From Solen grandis (lineage: Eukaryota > Mollusca > Bivalvia > Adapedonta > Solenidae): a DNA stretch of 64,000 nucleotides. Below, piece by piece: positions 47,228-59,410 of the stretch. The translations under genes and the position numbers were made by a program. Position 1 is the first letter of the stretch; every line of letters starts with the position of its first letter. The notes beneath the pieces are model-generated. The model was not told the DNA's origin. It ran no database searches and saw only the letters and a list, made by a program, of their open reading frames with translations. The stretch lies in assembly GCA_021229015.1 (NCBI GenBank), contig CM037777.1:23787567-23851566 (forward strand), given 5' to 3'.

Positions 47228-48784
47228 GTTTTTATAAAGTCGCTTGATGCAACCACAATATTTTACACAGTTCTATAGCAGAATATTTTGTAATCACCAA
47301 TTATTAAAAAAAAACTGTTTAAAATACGATATCAGTACTCATTTTGTAAAACATTTGCATTTTAATATGATCTTATTAATTTCAAAAAAAAATAAAATAG
47401 TTTTTTAATGTTTAAGCGATATTACATTTTCCCGCACAAAATAACGGTACTGTCATTAGGACAGTAAGAGTGGCATTCTGACTATAGTACACAGTAAGAG
47501 AAGAGAGGAGGTTTGGTCAGAATGGTTTATCAACGTTATGTTTTCTGTCTTAACAATCGAAGGGATGGTATTGGAACAATTTTTGTTTGTCATTTCGTTC
47601 GTTTGCCGTCTGTCTGAAACAGTTTATGTCCACCAACCATGCACTGTGATACCTGCAATTATGCCAGTAATTAAACATTGTTCACGGAAGATTTTCATTA
47701 AACATGTGCTGAATATAATAACCCTCACTTGCCAGCCAACTTCTGGGGTGAATGTGTACAAATTATACATAGGAATATAATGCTTCACAGAAATAGCTAC
47801 AGTTATTAATTTGGTTTACATTTCACTGGCAGAATTTGTCAAGGTCACACATGGAGAGGTCAGTGTGACAAAAGGTTATTTTTTGTACACTCTTCATGTT
47901 CTGAAGTCTTGTTTGACTTTAAAACATAGCCCTAGACATAAAACACGCTTTTAGCTCACCAGAGCACGAAGTATACTCCAGCATTTTCATTTCTTAAGCA
48001 ATCTTCTTCGAACTTCATGATGTTTAAGGCCATAATATTTCGGCTAAGTTCGATTATGGATGATAGGATGATATCAGCCAATCAGTCAGGAGTTATGGCA
48101 ATGTATAGACTTACAAAGGAAACCAATTGAACAGTTTTCTCGTCAAAAACCACAAGGCTTGGAGTATTTGGTTTGTAACATGACCTAGTGGACCTCTATC
48201 AGTTTGTCCAAATAACATCGTCGAAAACCCACGGTATATATTCCGTCAGCACTTCTGTACATACCAGCCCGGATCCTGGTCATACATTTTTCTAGGCTAT
48301 AAAATCCCTTGATTACCGGTACATCATAGTAGTCTTGTCTAGAGGAAATCCCCATCGCGGGCCCCCGTACTGAACCACCCGCATAACCACCTGACTAGTC
48401 AGACTCCTATTGTCTTATGGATCCCTGCTGTTAATGTGTAGGTAATCCGAATCAGCATGCAGTCGTCCATGACTGTGTGATGGGCATGTGTTTAGGGTAC
48501 TGCGGACACGTTCACTGATTGAGAGAAATTTACATGTCGTCTGCCGAGCGATCTAACAATTGGGAAAAATAGGCAATTACCAAAAGTTTGTATCAGTTAC
48601 AACTATAACTATTCTAGTCAAATGCAGTTAAAGAAATACATTAAAATAGCATCGAAACAATTTCACTAGAGCCCAAAGGAATTAATAATAATAATAAAAA
48701 AAATCCACTCAGCGAATTTTTATAATTCACTTTTATCTACATGTATAAAGTTTGAAATCTTGCATTAAAAGCGGGCTAATTAAC
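47228..48784. other. Spacer upstream of TBCC
   Basis: It must hold the TBCC promoter, but no clear element is visible. AGCTCACCAGAGCACGAAGT at about 47953 opens a decayed family 1 element that runs to roughly 48250. Confidence 0.45.
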
Positions 48785-48884
48785 NNNNNNNNNNNNNNNN
48801 NNNNNNNNNNNNNNNNNNNNNNNNNNNNNNNNNNNNNNNNNNNNNNNNNNNNNNNNNNNNNNNNNNNNNNNNNNNNNNNNNNNN
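48785..48884. other. Assembly gap of 100 N
   Basis: Exactly 100 N, the usual placeholder for a gap of unknown length. Confidence 0.99.
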
Positions 48885-50810
48885 AAAAAGAAACTTCTAA
48901 AGAATACAGATGTTACATAATACTTTTAGAATTTTCCATAGAAAGAAAATTCCAGTAAACAAATATACCAGTAAAAAAGTTAATTTTAGAATAGGGCTCT
49001 CCTAATAGAACACTCCAGAAAAAAATTGGAAACCAGTTATTCTTAGAATAGGGATTTTCTTCTACAGTGTTGTGTATACATAACTAGGTAAGGTGTAATA
49101 TGTAACACTATATTTAGCTCAAAATAACGTCAGCATAAAATTAACACACAATGTGTTTTCAGAAGTCCGTGGATTTTCTTCATGTCTCTTCTACGTTTTC
49201 AAGGTATACCAAACTTTCACGAACTTCTGAAACGCGCCGAGACGAAATTTTTACTAAATAGTGTATTTCAGAACACGCTTCGCCCATTTCTCTCATATTG
49301 CCCTGTCTGAACAACTAAGGATTCCGGGGGATTTCCCGTATTCTTTCATTAAATATTGCATAATGTGAGTTTAAACATTAAGAAGTTAATCAAGCATCAT
49401 TAGAGGCTTTCCCATTTCGAAAGTTTGAAAAATATATTTTTCCCTTGCAACTCCTAATCTAAAACGCACCGGGGCTTTAAGATAATGCTAACCAATTTGT
49501 CTGTCATAATTTGATCTAGGGTCAAGTATTTTTCTTCAAATTCTGTCGTAATTTATGTCTTTCAATTGAATATGCATTAATACATGTATTGAACTTGAAG
49601 AAAGGTTCTACCTGAAGATATGGCAAGGAGGAATACCCTGACGAACAATGCACATAATTCCCTTCTCATTTATCTCCCCTTAAAGAAAGTTTATGACAGG
49701 TATTTATTTTAATTAGAACGTGTATGTTTTCCATATTTTAAGATCATGTTTTTGTTAAAATTTCCTATGGTTATATACATGTACTTTTATAGTCAAATTT
49801 TACTTTCTGATTGCAGTATCTTTGGACATTTAGCGATGGTCAGAAAAATGGACGGACGGATGGACAAGGGAAGCTCTTCCTGTCCATTTAATATTCTTCG
49901 AATGACGGGGCATGAAAGGATTTGTGTAGCACCATTTAGTATTAACGGAACCCACACGCTGTGTCGGTTGGTGTTTAAGATTCTAATTAGACACGACATT
50001 CTATCTCTAGGCTCGAATTTTACTTACAGTACGTAGCGCTTAGTAATTCTTAAATACTAAAAATAGATAGAAACACAGTATTCAAGTATATGGCTAATCT
50101 GACATAGATTTTACTGTCAATATTTGTTAAAAAATGAAGTATTTGTGTAACAAGAAAAATGAAATTCGCCCTTAAGTATTTTAATATGGTGGAATTCGAG
50201 CCAGAAGTTGCCACGTTATTCCAAAGTCATTCCATAATGTATGTTTGTTTTGTTCTACATTCAACTGATTATGTATTTCAGTCATTTTAAGATTATGTAT
50301 ACAGCTTGAGATTTGAGATATGGGTTGGTTTAAGTTGTAAAGAAACATGTTCAATCGATGTTCAAAGAAATATGTTTAATAGACGTTTAAAGGAATAGGT
50401 TTAATTGACGTTCAAGGAGATATGTTTAATAGACTTCAAAAATAGATTTAATCGATATTAAAAAATTGTTTTATCGACGTTAAAAGACGTTAAAAGAAAT
50501 AGGTCAAATCGTCTTTTAAAATGGTTTAAAGTTAAGACAGCTATAGGATTGCCACAGACAAGTAGCATGAACTCACACCCGGTCACTTTGGGTGCTTTAT
50601 ATACTTTTATCACCCTTAACTGTTTAAAGTACAAATTACGCCGCCTTATTACTTAAAATTGATATTTGCAACAAAACCATGTCTCAAATAACAACGTTAA
50701 ATATCTACATGAAAATTAAAATATCCTGTTTATTTTATTAAAGTGGCTAGTCATGACAAAAATACAGACCATGGCTATTGACATATTTCAACGGGGCGAT
50801 AGTGATTCCT
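48885..50810. other. Spacer, nothing recognised except short degenerate direct repeats
   Basis: Near 50350-50510 a degenerate array of TTTAATAGACGTTTAAAGG-like units of about 30 bp is seen. The rest is AT-rich without genes. Confidence 0.45.
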
Positions 50811-51029
50811 TTAACCCTTTCCCTCATATAGACTCATTCTGACACACTCAATAGGTACCACAAAAGCCTGATCTGCAGAAAACCACAGTTAAACCCCTCA
50901 TTTCCAGACCACTGAGGAGCAGCGAACAGCATAAAACCTGATCAGCCTGCGAGTTACTCGCAGGCTGATCTGGGTTAATGCTGTTCACATAGGTCTTTTC
51001 ATGGTGTCCTCTATGAGGGAAAGGGTTAA
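50811..51029 (+). mobile_element. piggyBac-like MITE, third full copy with internal deletion
   Basis: It has the same TTAA-flanked termini as 30335-30576, but about 22 bp are missing after CACAGTTAAACC. It lies about 400 bp upstream of the duplicated block that begins near 51424. Confidence 0.9.
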
Positions 51030-51593
51030 GAGTGAACAGTGGTGAGCAGGAGCAAGGAAGTCTAAGAGCGCAGCATGATCAAATCTCAACCTACTAAGGA
51101 CAGCCAATAAAAGTTAAGAAGGAAGTTTGAACGTAATTAGTCCTTATATGATGTGGAATGCTTCCGTTGAATACTTGAGTATTGTGTTTACTGAACTCCT
51201 AATTGGAGTTTATCTTAATTGATTGAAGTGGGGAGAGTCGTAACTTAAGTTTCGGATCTTGTAGCGTGACGATTTTGCTTTATACCACTTCAACTACATT
51301 TATATTACCGAACAAATCTTTATTGTTCAAATCGTACAAACACAGACTTGAGGTATTTTCTCCGGAAGTGTCATAACACACAATGCCAACAGATTTTAAA
51401 GGAGGCATTGCGGTAAAAACATACACGTAAATATTCTAATGAAAGAGTTAGAGGCCGCTGCGACAGTATTATCTACGGCATACGGCAACGTAGATGTTAT
51501 TTAATGTTTGATTTATAGAACAAAAGTGTTTAAGACAAGGTTTGTGATTCAAAAACAATAACACAAATAATGTTTTAAATATCATGCGCGAGG

Positions 51594-51600
51594 TATAAAG
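51594..51600 (+). promoter_or_regulatory. TATA box of tandem gene 1
   Basis: TATAAAG lies 114 bp before the start codon. The same box is at the same distance in the paralogue (59297). A second TATATAAAG at 51660 is also conserved and is nearer the start. Confidence 0.6.
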
Positions 51601-51707
51601 GGATATTGTTCCAACACTCGTGTTGAATTCGCATCTATTCATCTGCTTTGAGTTCATCGTATATAAAGATTGTTACTTTCCAAGGAGGATCTTTTGCTAT
51701 AGGAAAC

Positions 51708-54700
51708 ATGGAAAAAATACTAAAAATTGGTTTACTTATAAGCCTTATGTCACAAAACTCTTATGGGAAGATGGAATTAAATGACGTATATGTGATTCTG
51801 TCAGGAAAGATTGACATGGTGACGAAAGAAATGACAATACTACGAAACGAGGTCATGGAAACAAAAACATTATTGCAACTGACCACAAAAGCATTGACCT
51901 TGATGGAAGAGAATATTTCAGAAATGCAGTTAGGTGCAAATGTAAGTATGTGATTATTTGGAACGTATGACTGAGTGCTTTTGAAAAACCATTTGTTTTA
52001 GCTGCTGTTTAATAACTGATTTTTACATTTGATCAAATAAAAAACTTACGCTTAAAAACCAACAGTATATTTTTGTAAAATTGGATTATTTAAAAATAAA
52101 ATAGGAACACAACTCAATATATGCAAAACTGTGGAGTGCGATGCCAATTTTATGGTAAAATCCTTATACTATTCATCATTATATTAGACTGGAAATTGAT
52201 ATATAAAATGATGGAATGTTTGGGATTATATAAACACGGAGGCAGCACAATGTACACATGCAGGTCTATTAGCCCCCTCCCCTCGCCCCCTCCGTGACCG
52301 GATGGTAATGATGGCTGACTTTCTAACACTTAACCCCGTACCGTTATTGGTTTGAGTCCCAGCAGGGTCATTGGATTTTTCATGAAAGGAAGTGTTGCAG
52401 ATAGCTTGCGGTTGGTACATGGTTCTACAAGGGTGTCCCCGTGGACACGGAGCAGGACATCGCTATATGAATGAAATACTGTCTTACCGACGGTTAACTT
52501 TTTTTACAAAAATTAACATCCTTGTGTAGCTATATATTGACAACAAATAGAAACAAGTAAAACTTTTAGGGAACTGGAGGTCGTGGGTTAAATCCCCGGC
52601 CGCGACATACCAAAGTTGTAGAAATTGTACTGGCATAGCTCCCTTGTTTGGTGCTCAGCAAAAAAAGGGTAGTTCTAGGACAGGTTGGCTCAGTTCCAGG
52701 ATAAGGACGTCGCAATATTCAAATTTTCCCAACGTCTTTTATTACTCCAAGATAGTTTGGTTGGTAGTTGTTGTTATTTCCATTAAATTGGTTCTGTATT
52801 GATTGATGATTCAGCACCAAGGCACCGCAATAGGTCGAACCATTGGCCCCACGGAAAGAAATAGTGCAACCCAATGCTGTAGGAACTTACAGCAAGCGTT
52901 TCAAGACGAAAAGAAACTGTTACGGACCACAGAAGAAACTGTCAAAAGGAATTTCTCTGCTCTTTCTAAAGAGAATAGACAAGCTGACAAAATGCTCAGT
53001 CAAACTAACCAAGATGTATCTAGACTTGCCGGTTCTGTTGAAGAGCTGCAACAAATAACCAGCAGATTCGTTCAAGATTCACAAAGGTATATCGTATTAT
53101 GTGTTGATTTTACAAATACTGTTGTAATAATTGATATGATTAGTTATACTGCATGGATCGGACGTCTTGTAATTCTGCTTATCATGTGCCCTTGTTTACT
53201 CAGGTGCCTTCGACTGAATTAACTGGGCATTGCTTATGCCTTAGATGGCAACTTAAACACAAAAACATTAATTGAACTCACGTTGCCGTGTGCCTTAATA
53301 CAAATTGCACCATTTACGTAGCAAAACATTTAAGGAAAACCTGACTTGCGCTTTACATTTACTGTTGTTTATTCTTGTGTATTTCTTATAAAGAAAGAAT
53401 TTGCATATTTTCTTTATTTGATGAGCTTTAATAAATATGTGACTATAACGTTATCAGAAAAAGTTACTTCATAATGGAAACATATTTATCAAATTGCACC
53501 ATTTACGTAAACATTTACGAAAACAGTTTTGCAATATTGACAGAGGACTTAATGCTTTTATATAAGACTGCAAAACTATATATTGGCATCATTATCAATA
53601 TATCATGTGTAAACTGTAGGCAAGGTTCTAGAGGAATGAATGTGACATCGATGCAATTTACAAGATAAAAAAGCAAAACAGTAAGCTTTAGTCTGTCATA
53701 TATATATGTCCAATTATGTTTATATGTTTTATTTGGTAGGACTGATAATCGACTTGACACGCTTTCATGGCAGACTGATAGTCTTAACATGACGCAGATA
53801 TCACTGGGAAACAAAGTCCAGGATATACAAGACATGGCAGTTATGAAGCCAGGTAAGAAAAGTTCATTTTAATCTAATCTAATCAAATCTAATAGAAGTC
53901 TCCGTATTCTTTAATATAAGCTAAAACCAAAAAAGGTACAAGCAATATATCAATTATTTACAACAGAGAGTACCGACAATCCGTTCCAAGCTCTAAAAAT
54001 TTCATTAAGCAGGTGACAACCTTAGTCTATTGTTCGCTCGTTCTCTGAGCAAGGATAATTGGTTCGAGACTCGAATTCTTACATAACCAAGTCGCTTATA
54101 TTGTATTAGTATTTTCTTTTTGGGTCATCATATAGAGTATAATACCACAATAGGTCTGGATTCATCATCAGGATTGTCATCATGCCATTTGAGTACATGA
54201 AACTTTAGGTAGAGTAGTTATAATTTGCCTCGATTTGACGATTTTCACATGTCTGAAATGGGTTTATAAATCAAGTAACAGAAAATGCATTTTATAATAT
54301 CTAATATTCATTCACGGGAATATACCAGTACATAGTTTAAAACCATTTTTTCTGCCTTTTAGAACAACCAAGGTCATGTTTGGATCTCTACAGAGCAGAC
54401 AAAAACGTCAGGAGTGGTGTCTACGTCATACAAACCACTCGGAATGAATCCCTGAAGGTATTCTGTCAGTTTGACTGTAACTCTGGCTACATGTTTCTGT
54501 CCTCAGAAAGTATGAGAACTGTACAATCCACCGATTTGCCCCCTGGGCCTGTTGACCACGTTGTCATCCGCCATCAGAGAAATGATGGTTCCCAGTTCGA
54601 ATCCAGAATGGAACAGATATCTCGCTACAGACATCTACCATTATCAGTTCAATTAAACCAACACGTGGGCTACAACAATATTCAAAGCAAAAATATGGGT

Positions 54701-55057
54701 CCTTACTTGTACCTAGGATTCACCCCAAAAAGCAAAGTCAGTCGCGGGGACATCGAAGGCTATAGTATCTTTGGACATGATATAAAATTTTCAAATTGCG
54801 ATGGGAACCCAAACAGCTATTTTGCATTTCTGTTTAATCACAAAAACGCCAAGTTTACATCTTATCGCCACGGCCCTACGCCAATCTCAAGAGAATGGAT
54901 CAACAGGTCGAAGTCAGTTGCAGCATCTGCTTATTTACCCTGTGGCTTCTTTGCGTCATTTGAGATCCATTTTGGAGGATGTGGGGCATATGCCACCAGT
55001 AAACTGATGAATGACGTTTCGGGTGCAACTCTTGGACTTCCATTTTCCTATAAATAA
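51708..55057 (+). CDS. Secreted coiled-coil protein with six-Cys fibrinogen-like-start C-terminal domain, tandem copy 1
   Basis: Four exons: 51708-51941, 52815-53086, 53740-53852, 54363-55057 (phases 0, 2, 1), 437 residues, TAA stop. Residues 1-20 are a signal peptide (hydrophobic IGLLISLM, likely cut after YG). About 25-200 is coiled coil, with heptads such as KIDMVTKEMTILRNEVMETK and a CC pair in exon 2 that may link subunits. The C-terminal domain starts at C212 (PRSCLDLYRA, then SGVYVI and VFCQFDC), like the A subdomain of fibrinogen-related domains. Later parts (DIKFSNCDGNPNSYF, GGCGAYAT) lack the usual FReD Ca site. Cysteines: 212, 241, 245, 352, 400, 413. Overall it has the plan of oligomeric secreted recognition proteins; that role is inference. 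The start at 51708 is used because the signal peptide directly follows. An upstream in-frame ATG at 51648 would bury it and lies before the conserved TATA at 51660. Confidence 0.9.
52285..52505 (+). mobile_element. SINE in intron 1 of tandem gene 1
   Basis: TCCGTGACCGGATGG resembles the head and GGTTTGAGTCCCAGCAGGGT the B box; TCGCTATATGAATGAAATAC marks the 3' part. It sits in the same place as the SINE at 59915-60140 in the paralogue. Confidence 0.8.
52565..52700 (+). mobile_element. Second SINE fragment in intron 1 of tandem gene 1
   Basis: GGTCGTGGGTTAAATCCCCG, CATACCAAAGTTGTAGAAAT and GGTAGTTCTAGGACAGGTT. The counterpart in the paralogue is at 60300-60480. Confidence 0.65.
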
Positions 55058-55620
55058 AGTGTATTGGCAAGGAGAAAGTTCTGCAAGAAGATAGTTTACC
55101 TTTTAAAATTAACTCGGGAGATATGTGTCTCCTTAAAAATCGGATATAACGGTTCGGAAGATATTTAACCTTTGACGCTTCGGGAAATACTTAACCATTT
55201 GAATTAGATATACTTCGGAGATACTTGACCCTTTAAAATTAGATTTTTCACACCTTGTTAGACATTTGAAAAACTTTGCCAGACTGAATAAATACGTATA
55301 TGTGTTTACTCAGAGAAGTTTACTATCATTTTTTTCAAATCTAGTAAGAATCCTAGCAAGCGAGCTATATTTTTTTTTTAAAATTTCAATTGCCACTATA
55401 TGCTATAAAAAGATGAGGAAATCAGCCGAAATACTTTTTACAGATACTGTTCCTAGCTATTTTTCAAATTGTCTGTTCCATGTGTTTTGGATACAAGTAT
55501 TTATGTTAATTTTGTCTTTCATTCTTGAAAGGGTAGTAACAAGAATATGGACACATTATTGGGAATTTTTAGAGGGGCGGTTTCATATTTTAATTGATTG
55601 AATTAATGCTGGCACATTTA
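55058..55620 (+). other. 3' flank of tandem gene 1 with poly(A) signals
   Basis: AATAAA at 55287-55292 is the first candidate signal. The stretch GAAATCAGCCGAAATAC at 55418 recurs after the paralogue at 63188, so the duplication includes this flank. Degenerate direct repeats (GGAGATA...TTAACC...TTTGA) at 55110-55240 lie between. Confidence 0.55.
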
Positions 55621-56802
55621 AAAAATGAGTAGAAAAAAAGTTAAAATCTGCCTTGAAAGTGTCAAGTGTCTGTAAGAATGTTTTCTTTGAGATAAATATA
55701 ACTCATGTCTTCCTTTTGAAAAAACTAAATAAACCCTGGTAAGAACTGACCAATATAAATCATACAAGATAAAAATACCCTAAAACAGACAAGACTATTT
55801 CCCCTATCAATATACAAAGCGTGCGGAATATCAATCTTAATAATATAATTACAAAATGTTTATTTAATAGGACACCATATTATGTCAAACTCATGGATAT
55901 TTACAGAACTTCGTTATTTCCGAAGCTGAAAAAAGATGAAAATTTTGCATGTATTTCCAAATTCGTTAATAAAACATCTCTCGAAAAAAAAAGAAGGAAA
56001 TAGATAAAAAATAATATTATAAACTCGAATATTATTGATCGCCTTTAAAGATGCATAAATGCGTGAAGTTATTCATTACCCGCGATCACCCAGTACAAAG
56101 CTGAAAGCATCTGAGGGAATTGGTAATGGTTGCTTCTGCTTAGATTCTTTTTTCTTCAAAATATAAAATTAATATTATGCTATTTCAGCAATTTTCTTAG
56201 CATGTTAAAAATGCAAATAAATCAGTGGATGTTAATCAAAACTAAAAAAAAAACACACACACAAGTAGTATGCATTAGATTTTCATAAACATTAGCAGCT
56301 TCTTTTTTTATTTTTGAAAATCATCTATGGCACTTTCTCACAATATGTAAAACATTTGATTTCTGACAACATCATCATCATAATGATGATAAAAGGGAGG
56401 GAAATTGAATAAAACAAGTTAAAAACTATTACATTTAAATGATGCAAGCTGTTGTAACTGGCGTTTCCTTGAATAAAACAGTACTATACGCATGCAACGG
56501 TCACGGATGATGATGGTTATGACGATGAAGCAAAACATATTGCACTCTTCGTTCTAAGAACATATTTTGGAGTCTGTTTCGTTAATCCGTTTTCTTTAAC
56601 GTCAACGTTGTTCACTAGCCGTTAAAGGGATTTCAGATTGATTTAATATAAATATCAGGGAAAATAAATTTGGCAGAAAACTCTTGATGGTGAAAACGTA
56701 GATTTTTGTCGATTTGAATTATTTTCGGTTTATTGATAATTAAGGCAGTTAACAAAACTTTTTTTCTTCACTTCTTAATGTTCGTAATGATGATCAATTT
56801 TG

Positions 56803-56834
<32 letters not shown>

Positions 56835-57059
56835 CAACAACAAAAAACAACAAAAAAACAACAACAAAAAACAGCAAAACAAAAGAGGCGGCCAGTTCTA
56901 ATGCACGCAGCATTCTGATAAAAGCTTAATGTGAATTTTTGGGATAACTATTTATTTATAACGCTTCTTACAAAAATAGAATGTAATTAGCTATGTACAT
57001 CTTTATTAATTCATTAATGTATTATAAATCACTTTAAACTTTTATATACAGATTAATAA
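55621..57059. other. Spacer between the tandem genes, left part
   Basis: AT-rich. It includes an AAAC/AAC-rich low-complexity run at about 56800-56885. No gene is supported. Confidence 0.5.
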
Positions 57060-57307
57060 GCGGGTCGCCGTGGCCGAGCGGTTACAGTCGTGGACTACAA
57101 ATCTCTCAGCCCCTCACCGCTGTGGGTTCGAATCCCGGTAGGGATTCCTCATGTGAGGAAGCCTTCCAGCTGGCTTGTGGTAGGTCGGTGGTTCTACCCG
57201 GGTACCTCTGTGTACTCTGGGTCTTCCCCCAAATGTAATAAGCTGGACGTCGCTATATGATTGAAATACTATCGCAGCGACGGTAAACCCCAGTACAACA
57301 ACAACAA
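57060..57307 (+). mobile_element. Full-length tRNA-derived SINE with AAC tail
   Basis: The head GGTCGCCGTGGCCGAGCGGT carries an A box (TGGCCGAGCGG) and the B box GTGGGTTCGAATCCCGG, resembling tRNA-Ser/Leu. The body has GGTCGGTGGTTCTACCC and GACGTCGCTATATGATTGAA; the tail is ACAACAACAACAACA. Flanking AGATTAATAA and AGACTAATAA look like a target-site duplication. It is the best copy of the family in the window. Confidence 0.9.
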
Positions 57308-57479
57308 CAGACTAATAAACAAATAAAAGTTTTTTTTATGATTGGTTTAGATAAATAATTCTAGAGGATGAGATTTGATTTCTTCTTTTGCTGATATGTC
57401 ATTTATTAAGATAAGTCCTGATTTTATCCATTGTGCAAATAATAAACATTTACCATTGTGTTTTATTGATTTATTTCCC

Positions 57480-59000
57480 AATATAACTTGCGTTCTAACC
57501 ATGTAAAAAAATTGTTTTGGAGTCTAATGTTGATAATTTATTTTTAATTTTCTATCAAGGTTTTTGAAGTAGGTGTATATAAAACAATGAAATTTCAAAG
57601 TTAGAGTTTAATGAATCAATATGCATACCAACTATTACCAAACTCTCTCCAAACTTGTTTGAAAAGATCAAAGGTAGCTTTTTTCTAATTCGCATTGTAT
57701 ATTGTAAATTAAACCACTTGATTATCATTTTATTTTCTCAAAACATTTAAAATTTGGCATATGTATACATGTACCACCATTAAATGTGTAATTGCTTATA
57801 ACTGTTTTGCGTTTTATTTTATACCTTTTCCCGTTCCATAAGTAATCAAACATCATAGCATTTATTGAATTCATAACACATTTTGATGGAATCGTATTTT
57901 GTGATAAATATGTTAGCGATTTCAGAACATTAAGTTTGCCAAAAAGAGTTGTCTTTTTCCCAATGACACAAGTACGTCTTTAGCTTTTCCTTTCAGTTGT
58001 AAAAAGATGTTTCTGAAATATACACCTAGTGATTTTATTATTTCCATAGATAGTGTGATACTATGAATATTTTCTCTTTTTTCTGATTTCTAGTTTTCTA
58101 TCAACAACTTTTGTGTACTGAATTGTTTAGCCCCAGGCAAGAATATGTCATTCCACGGTATCTCAGGATTTTTTTTTTAAATCTGAAAAGAGGATAATGC
58201 TTTAAATATTATGAATACATGCGTAATCAAATGAATATTGATGTCGTCTGATATCAAAACTATTTCTATTCTTGATATATCTTGCTGATCATGAGAAGAA
58301 CAGTTTGAAGACCGCTAATCTATAATATATGTTAAGCAGTGATATTGGCCTCCATTTTTCTTTTTTTTCTTCTTCTGGATTACCTTTCTTAGATATTAAA
58401 GATAAGATACTTTGTTTTTGTGAATATGACATTTTACCGTTTCTGTAACCATTATATTGAGGCTCAGTAACAATATTTGCCAAGATATACCAAAACTTGT
58501 ATACTATTCAAGCGTTAGACCATCAGTAAGGTGTTTTTTTTTTATTTGGGTTATTTCTTTTAGCTAATTAAAAACTTCCTTTACTGTCAGTAACCTACAA
58601 ATTTTGCGGCCGACTTTTTCTTTAATATTTCTAAATGTTACTTTGATATGTTTCTAGTCATTAAGACATACATTTTCGAGAAATTACATGTGTCTGACAT
58701 ATGCAGGTGCTCTGCAGTTATCATTTTTATCGCCGTCTTTGAGAGAACTAATACTGTTTGTATATTGTCTCGATTGTTCAATATTCAGAAAATGTTTTGT
58801 ATTCATTTTATTTACCCCAATTTTTGTTCCTTTGCCCTTTTTTTTTAATTTAATTTGTTACATTAGAACTTCATTACTATTTTCATCTTTTTACGTAAAG
58901 ATTTTTAATTCTTAAATTTTTGTAACTGGCCATTCATTTGCCTGGATATGATAAGTATATTGAAGAACGACATAGAGAACTGCTTTATTTCTATTTTACA
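57480..59000 (-). mobile_element. L1-like LINE remnant
   Basis: At about 58289-58483 the minus strand reads MSYSQKQSILSLISKKGNPE then KWRPISLLN, the conserved start of L1-type reverse transcriptase (Q..I.L..KK, then NWRPISLLN). Frames on both sides are broken. The limits are approximate, and only the RT core (58289-58483) is well supported. Confidence 0.65.
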
Positions 59001-59126
59001 TAGCTCCCATTTGATTATTGATATTAAGATTTTTCATATCCAATATTCATTTGAAAGTGAGCAGTATATATCTTTAAACTAAACTAGTGGTATAATACAC
59101 TAAATGACGATATTTCACATTTTACA

Positions 59127-59410
59127 TACACGTAAGTAATGCTAATGATAAAGTTAAAGGTCGCTGCGACAGTATTATCCACCGCATATACCGACGAGGA
59201 TGTAATTTTAGTGTTTGATTTATTGAACAAACAAGTTTTCGTCACGGTTTGTGATTTCAAAAACAATAACAATCGTTTAAAATATCGTGCGCAGGGTATA
59301 AAGGGCTATTGTTCAGACATTCGAGTTGAAATCGCATATATTCAACTGCTTTGCGTTCATCGTATATAAAGACCGTCACTTTCCAAGGGAGTAACTCTGC
59401 TCCAGGAACC
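59127..59410 (+). promoter_or_regulatory. Duplicated upstream region with TATA box of tandem gene 2
   Basis: CGCTGCGACAGTATTATC marks the shared upstream stretch (51455 and 59162). TATAAAG at 59297 is 114 bp before the ATG, the same spacing as in the paralogue, and a second TATATAAAG at about 59363 is also kept. Other parts of the flank differ, so these boxes may be under constraint. Confidence 0.6.

Noticed and set aside
47538..47780. 80-codon open frame in the spacer
   Set aside because: No domain, start context, splice structure or paralogue supports it.
54801..55007. 68-codon open frame in exon 4 of tandem gene 1 (also 62843-63049)
   Set aside because: It is preserved in both copies only because the overlapping true exon is nearly identical.
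56733..56918. 61-codon Lys/Gln/Thr-rich open frame
   Set aside because: It is a low-complexity AAAC/AAC run.
57060..57145. Possible true tRNA gene
   Set aside because: A and B boxes are present, but the sequence continues into a SINE body with AAC tail and does not close into a tRNA acceptor stem.
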